Assembly: GCA_949358305.1 (NCBI GenBank)
Contig: OX442314.1
Coordinates: forward strand, 7,371,060-7,435,059
DNA from: Strigamia acuminata
Taxonomy: Eukaryota > Arthropoda > Chilopoda > Geophilomorpha > Linotaeniidae
Reading direction: 5' to 3'
Length of the DNA stretch: 64,000 nucleotides
Within the stretch, counting starts at the first letter, position 1; every line of letters starts with the position of its first letter. The translations under genes were made by a program, and so were the position numbers. The notes under the pieces were generated by a model. It had not been told where the DNA came from and ran no database searches. It saw nothing but the letters and a program-made list of their open reading frames with translations. Positions 58,500 through 64,000 of this stretch are shown here, one piece after another.

Positions 58500-59094
58500 A
58501 GCAGATTAAAACAAGACCAGGGAATTATCAAAGGATTTCTTTTTAATCTTTACCTTCGAGTTTAATTTTTACCATTTTTCATTGTTATCTAAGCCTACAG
58601 GTCTAATCTGTTAGAAAACAGGAATGTTTTCTTTTGTGTTTGGTGTACCGGTATCTGATTGATTTTCATTTGATCATTTTAGGTTTGGGTTTAGCTGTTT
58701 ATCATTTATGTTAGCCAGAGATTTGGAAAGGTTCAAATGCCTGGTGTTATATTTTATGTTTATAGCTGTGATATTGTATTTCCTTGTTTGGTCTGGTTTT
58801 GTAGCAATTATAACACTAGACACTTTACCGTGTATTTACATAGGATAAATCTCCTATTTGTTATTGTTATAATGATTTGTTCTCTTTTGGCTATGGCAAG
58901 AGAATATACTCTTGTCCCAGTGCTTTTTCAACATTTTAAGTTTGCATTAAAAATGGCCGATGCATGTGTATCAGATTGCACACTCTTAAATAAAGTTATG
59001 GTTCCTTCTTGGTCGCACACAGGCGTTAAATGGTCAGCAAATGACCAACATAATCTTGGTGTCATTTTTGAGATTCGTCCTTAGAAACCTATTC
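58500..59094. other. AT-rich spacer, no supported gene
   Basis: A 115-codon plus-strand frame (58737-59084) is open but has no recognised motif, no splice support and uneven composition. Confidence 0.4.
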
Positions 59095-60070
59095 TTACAT
59101 TTCCAATGGCGAATCTAGGAAAATTCGCCATTGGAAATGTAATTGGACCTTTCTAATGGCGAATTGGTAAACATTAAAACCAATTCGCCATTAGAAATGT
59201 AATTGGACTTTTCTAATGGCGAATTATAATAAATTCGCCATTGGAAATGCATTGTAATTGAAGGAATTGGGGCCAGGACATCCACAGGACATCCACAGTT
59301 ATTATTCAGCTGTTGGAACTCTTCTTGCTTGCATTGGTAAGAAGAATGAGTAATTAACGCATACAACATGTACACATAATAAAGGGGAAAAGACTCTGTG
59401 TTGTCTGCAGGAACTGATATGACCTGGCTCGACCCAAACTGACTTAACATGACCTATTTCTAGGCCAGGTTAGGTCAGTTCAAGACAGATTAGGTCAGAT
59501 CAAGTCTTTGGAATAAATTCATATCTTCATGTGAAATCTGCATCCAATTGACATCAACAATGTCACTTGATCACATCTTTTGGATGTAAACCGGATGTCT
59601 CTGTTTTGTTGTGTTGTGTGGGTTTTAGGCTCATTTCTTTGCTACAGGTACTTTAATTTGCTTACCTGTGTTTGCAAACAAACTGAAATTATCTGATCCT
59701 ATTATTGAATTAATTGGAAATGCCGCCACAGTTGTCAATCCAATCTTAGTGGCGTTTAGCACACAAACTTGGATGTAAATAAGTTGGAAACGTGAGAACG
59801 TTAATTTTACACCGAACGTTTAATTTTACACCGATTCGCCATTGGAAACGTGTTTGGTCATTTCCAATGGCGAATCGGGTTTAAGTTTACACCAATTCGC
59901 CATTAGAAAGGTCAAATTACATTTCTAATGGCGAATCGGGTTTAATTTTATACCGATTCGCCATTGGAAACGTGTTTGGTCATTTCCAATGGCGAATGTG
60001 TGCAAATTCGCCATTGAAAATGTTTTTGGCGAAAAAATTTATTTTTTCGCCATTAATCACTATGGCGAAA
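59095..60070. repeat. Array of TTCGCCATTGGAAA inverted repeats
   Basis: Two clusters (59100-59250 and 59830-60070) of alternating TTCGCCATTGGAAA and its complement, some with TTAGAAA variants, each pair able to form a hairpin with 15-25 base spacing. The 580 bases between carry AGGTCAG-type words and no clear gene. Nature unknown; a foldback element is likely. Confidence 0.7.
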
Positions 60071-60208
60071 TTCGCCCTTAGGCGATTCGCCGTTCGGACG
60101 GCACCCCGACTATAAGAATGAACGTATTGAATTTGAAAACGTGTTGATCTAACACCAATATTTCAGTTGCTCCAAATAATAATCCAGAACTAAAGCAGGA
60201 ATGCGTAA

Positions 60209-60502
60209 GTTTTAATAAAATTGGGACATTTTTACAATCGTAATAATTACTCAAATAATTACTCAGAAATTGTATTGGAAATTAAGTTTTATTTTCTAAT
60301 TTGTGTCCACAATGTGTGATGACAAACAGAAGACAAAAACAGCGACCGATCTGACCCAAACTCAGAATAGTTGTAATTTTATTTTAAATTTTTTTTAATA
60401 AGCAATCTAACATTTAGCCTTGACCAACTGTGCATGAATCGATGTGGAGAGTGGAGAACCGATCGAAGCGTGTGTGCCAAACTACCACCAGGCGTAGTGG
60501 CT
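60209..60502. repeat. ~290-bp direct repeat, copy 2
   Basis: Pair of 55270-55562; see there. Confidence 0.9.
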
Positions 60503-60985
60503 GTGTTGGTTGGTCTGCGACGCATACGGGAAGTACTAGATTTACTAAGGGGGATTAGGAAACACAAACTGCTTACAAGCTGGTGAAAATAGTTTTAGAA
60601 AATTGGATAAATTAAATTTGTGGTTAATTTCAATAAAAATAAACTAAATACAGAAAACATTTAAATAAGATATTGAATGTAATGACTGTGAATTAACAAT
60701 CATTAAAAAGCTTAAATTTTGAATGATAATTTATCATTCAAAATTTAAGCTTTTTAATACAAATTTATCATTGATAAATTTGTATTTGAAAACTTAATTA
60801 TGTACACAAAATGTAAATGAAATTCAATTTCAAAAAATTTGTACCGTTGTACATGTACAGGCTGGAATGTTTGGCGTGCAATCCAATCCAACCTGCATTT
60901 GACTCTATGGATTTTACTACGAAAACTTACTCGCGTTATGTATCTACAAGTTCTCGAACTCGAAGCGTGTTCCATCATTCAAGAT
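60379..60985 (-). CDS. Possible small two-exon gene, low confidence
   Basis: A putative first exon (about 60930-60978) opens MMEHASSSRTCRYITR and meets a strong donor GTAAGT. A frame at 60412-60540 reads STSRMRRRPTNTATTPGG then SLAHTLRSVLHSPHRFMHS with a stop shortly after. Its tail is duplicated at 55467-55560. The acceptor is weak (CCCCTTAG) and no family is recognised. It may be unrelated to the exons at 56.4 kb. Confidence 0.25.
60703..60787. repeat. Two adjacent perfect palindromes
   Basis: Arms of 28 bp (ATTAAAAAGCTTAAATTTTG then AATGATAA) around one base, followed at once by 14-bp arms AATACAAATTTATC around ATT. Confidence 0.85.
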
Positions 60986-61403
60986 CTGGCTAATTTATTT
61001 AATTTAATTCAACGCAAATGAGCGTATTCCTTCGAATGGTATTAATGTGAATGAATCTATTAATGTGTTTGTTGAGGGTTGTTTAGATTTCGATTAGGTG
61101 CAAAAACATTCAAACACTTTGACTTGTTAGTGTCAAATAAATAGAATAATAGTAAATAAAATAAATAAGGCAATGAAAGCAATATTTGAGTGTTTATGCC
61201 AGGTTGAAAAGCAAATTTACTAACGTCAACTAATCTCCTTACCGTAAGTGTAAATAAAATGGATGCCATGCCAGATTTATCAATTCTTCTTCACATACAA
61301 GTAATCTAATCATCCAGTGCACTGTATGTCTTTAAAACGTTCGCTCAACTGCTCAATCGCGTAACCTCGTAATCCGCCATTACCAGCCATGACCTTGCTG
61401 CAT

Positions 61404-63948
61404 GGGACAGGATAATTTGCGGAACCGCGGAACTGGCGGAACAGGCGGAACCGATGGGTTTGTGGAAAACCCGGTATCGCCAATTCTGTGGAAACGGCGG
61501 AACGGCGGAACTAGATTGTTTCATTGCCAAATTCCGCTGAACAAGCTGAAATATTGTAATCAAAATATCAAAATTAAACAAAAGTTTAATTAAATAGAAA
61601 TAACCAAAAACAAAAATAAATAAAAATCAACAAAAATAAAAATAAATAAAAATCAACAAAAATAAAAATAAATAAAAATAACCCAAAATAAAAGTACGAT
61701 TGAAGTTTTGATACTAAATAATCTTATTTATTTATCATTTTATCACGAGTTTTGTGCCTAAAAAATTAGATTTTACGCCCAACTTTTGTTTTTTACAATA
61801 AAAATGGTTTTTCCGTTTGATAAATTCGTTTTACACCGATGCAAATTAATTAATTGAGACAAAAAATTGATTTTGGCCAAAAAAATGAATTTTTGGCCAA
61901 AAAAATGAATTTTTGGCCAAAAAAATGAATTTTTGGCCAAAAAAATGAATTTTTGGCCAAAAAAATGAATTTTTGGCCAAAAAAATGAATTTTTGGCCAA
62001 AAAAATGAATTTTTGACCAAAAAATTCATTTGTGGTTCGAAAAAGGGTTTTTTGAGTCAGAAAATTGATTTTTGAGTCAAAAAATTCAATTTTGACTGAA
62101 AAAACTTAAATTTTGACAGAAAAAAATTAAATTTTGACAGAAAAAAATTAAATTTTGACAGAAAAAAATTAAATTTTGACAGAAAAAAATTAAATTTTTA
62201 CAGAAAAAAATTAAATTTTGACTCAAAAAATTGAATTTTGACAGAAAAAAATTAAATTTTGACTCAAAAAATTGAATTTTTTTACCAAAAATGAATTTTT
62301 TCACCAAAAATGAATTTTTTCACCAAAAATGAAATTTTTCACCAAAAATGAAATTTTTCACCAAAAATGAAATTTTTCACCAAAAATAAAATTTTTCACC
62401 AAAAATGAAATTTTTCACCAAAAATGAAATTTTTCACCAAAAATGAAATTTTTCACCAAAAATGAAATTTTTCACCAAAAATAAAATTTTTCACCAAAAA
62501 TGAAATTTTTCTCCAAAAATGAAATTTTTCACCAAAAATGAAATTTTTCACCAAAAATGAAATTTTTCACCAAAAATGAAATTTTTCACCAAAAATGAAA
62601 TTTTTCACCAAAAATGAAATTTTTCACCAAAAATGAAATTTTTCACCAAAAATGAAATTTTTCACCAAAAATCAATTTTTTTGCCAAAATCAATTTTTAG
62701 TCTCAATTAATAAATTTGCATCGGTTTAAAACGAATTTATCAAACGGAAAAACTATTTTTATTGAAAAAAACGAAAGTTAGGCATAAAATCTAATTTTTT
62801 AGGCACAAAACTCGTGATAAAATGATAAATAAATAAGATTATTTAGTATCAAAACTTCAATCGTACTTTTATTTTGGGTTTTTTTTATTTATTTTTATTT
62901 TTATTGATTTTTATTTATTTTTGTTTTTGGTAATTTTTATTTAATTAAACTTTTGTTTAATTTTGATATTTTTTTGGCCTGATCACAATATTTCAGCTTG
63001 TTCAGCGGAATTTGGCAATGAAACAATCTAGTTCCACCGTTCCGTCGTTTCCACAGAATCGCCAATTCTGCGGAAACGGCGGAACGGCTGAACAATAGCT
63101 ATGGAGGTCAGGCAAAAATTAATTAAAATTAAAAATTAAAATTTACAAAAGCAATCTTACAAAATTACAAATTCCAAGGTAACGAGTTGGATATTCTTTG
63201 TTTTCGATGTTTTTGTTTCAATTTGATAAGTTATGACTAATTTGATACATCAATTTAAATGCCCTACCAAAAGCCCCAAAATCCAAAATTCAGAACTGAT
63301 TTGTTGAAAATATTTTAACACTTAATGTGAAAAACTCCCCATGACATCCAGCAGTTATAGTCTCAGTGAAATTAATCAACTACGAGTATTTTGTAAGGTT
63401 TAAAAAAAAATAACAAGAACTACATAAAATTTATCTACTTGCAACTGCAAAAAGATTTACAACTTTTTAAAATTAGCTTAACACGTAATTACGGTTGCTT
63501 TTTTAAAAAAAATTTAACGTAAAAAGCTTAAAAAATTAGGCGTTTAAACGAAATCAATTTCAAACATGAGCTCAGTGTGAATATGGCATTCTCTAATAAA
63601 TGATTTATTCCTAGCAATTAGTATCTATCTGTTTAATGGGAGATTTTTTACAACATAGTGGTACATTGTTTTTTTCAAATCAAGAAAAATTAATACATTA
63701 AAACAAAACCCACTCGTTTATTTATTTTATTTTTTTGTTCTAATATATATTTTTATATATATTTCTACGTGCCAGTATCCAACCACGAACACAACAGTAA
63801 TTTACAAATTTTATTTTCTCCCGATCAGCTTGTTCAGCTTGTTCCGCCGTTCCGCCGTTTCCGCAGAATTGGCGATTCCAGGTTTTCCTCAAACCCATCG
63901 GTTCCGCCTGTTCCGCCAGTTCCGCGGTTCCGCAAATTATCCTGTCCC
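61404..63948. mobile_element. Non-autonomous foldback element, Mutator (MULE) type
   Basis: 2545 bp, flanked by the 9-bp duplication TTGCTGCAT (61395-61403, 63949-63957). Terminal inverted repeats start GGGACAGGATAATTTGCGGA and continue through repeated GCGGAAC words for ~100 bp. A further inverted pair (about 61480-61885 and 62680-63060) carries GGCACAAAACTCGTGAT-type words. The centre is two tandem arrays: 61875-62030 (AATGAATTTTTGGCCAAAAA) and 62280-62670 (TGAAATTTTTCACCAAAAA). 63110-63830 is AT-rich filler. No transposase. A 9-bp duplication with long ends fits MULEs. Confidence 0.8.
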
Positions 63949-64000
63949 TTGCTGCATCACTTGCGGGTCGACTGGTTCCGACCGGTCGCTAAACCGCTTG

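Noticed and set aside
58737-59084. 115-codon plus-strand frame
   Set aside because: No recognised motif, no splice support, adjacent to repeat arrays.
59095-60070. CRISPR-like regular repeats
   Set aside because: Eukaryotic context, alternating orientation, no unique equal-length spacers and no cas genes.

Overview
The window is nuclear DNA from an invertebrate animal. It is AT-rich, its genes carry short spliced exons with GT-AG introns, and it is crowded with DNA transposons, MITEs and satellites. The phylum cannot be fixed from the sequence. A few CCTAA/TTAGG-like stretches hint at an arthropod or related lineage, but they lie inside repeats and are weak evidence.

Layout. 1-1.9 kb: an inverted copy of the 3' end of a DEG/ENaC channel gene, plus a small TIR element. 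2.0-12.6 kb: a complete 13-exon mitochondrial acetyl-CoA synthetase gene (ACSS1 type), minus strand. 12.9-20.3 kb: two tandem nine-exon arginase genes, minus strand, each coding for 366 aa. The second has lost a manganese-ligand Asp and the catalytic His, so it looks like an intact pseudoenzyme; one of its introns holds a transposon that carries a zinc-finger gene fragment. 20.8-23.6 kb: a complete four-exon PDCD2 gene, minus strand. 24.1-28.9 kb: a young, full-length Ty3/gypsy retrotransposon with identical LTRs. 29.8-52.5 kb: a cluster of DEG/ENaC genes, minus strand. 44.9-46.2 kb: a small unidentified four-exon gene on the plus strand. 54-61 kb: repeats, a 1.5-kb 26-bp satellite and a few orphan exons. 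61.4-63.9 kb: a complete non-autonomous foldback element of Mutator type with a 9-bp target duplication.

The most unusual content is the DEG/ENaC cluster. Two 11-exon genes (about 794 and 797 aa) each encode two complete DEG/ENaC subunits in tandem in one polypeptide: TM1-ectodomain-TM2, a cytosolic linker, then TM1-ectodomain-TM2. The junction lies inside one uninterrupted 784-nt exon in both genes, and both halves use the same series of intron phases. This is what whole-gene duplication followed by fusion would leave. Extra partial copies of the last exons are scattered around the cluster.

Acetyl-CoA synthetase, the arginases and PDCD2 are ordinary metabolic or housekeeping genes with no evident functional link to the channels; they are neighbours only. 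Long introns are the main landing sites for the mobile elements. Exon coordinates were derived by hand from reading frames, splice signals and family similarity; all four conserved gene types close in frame end to end.
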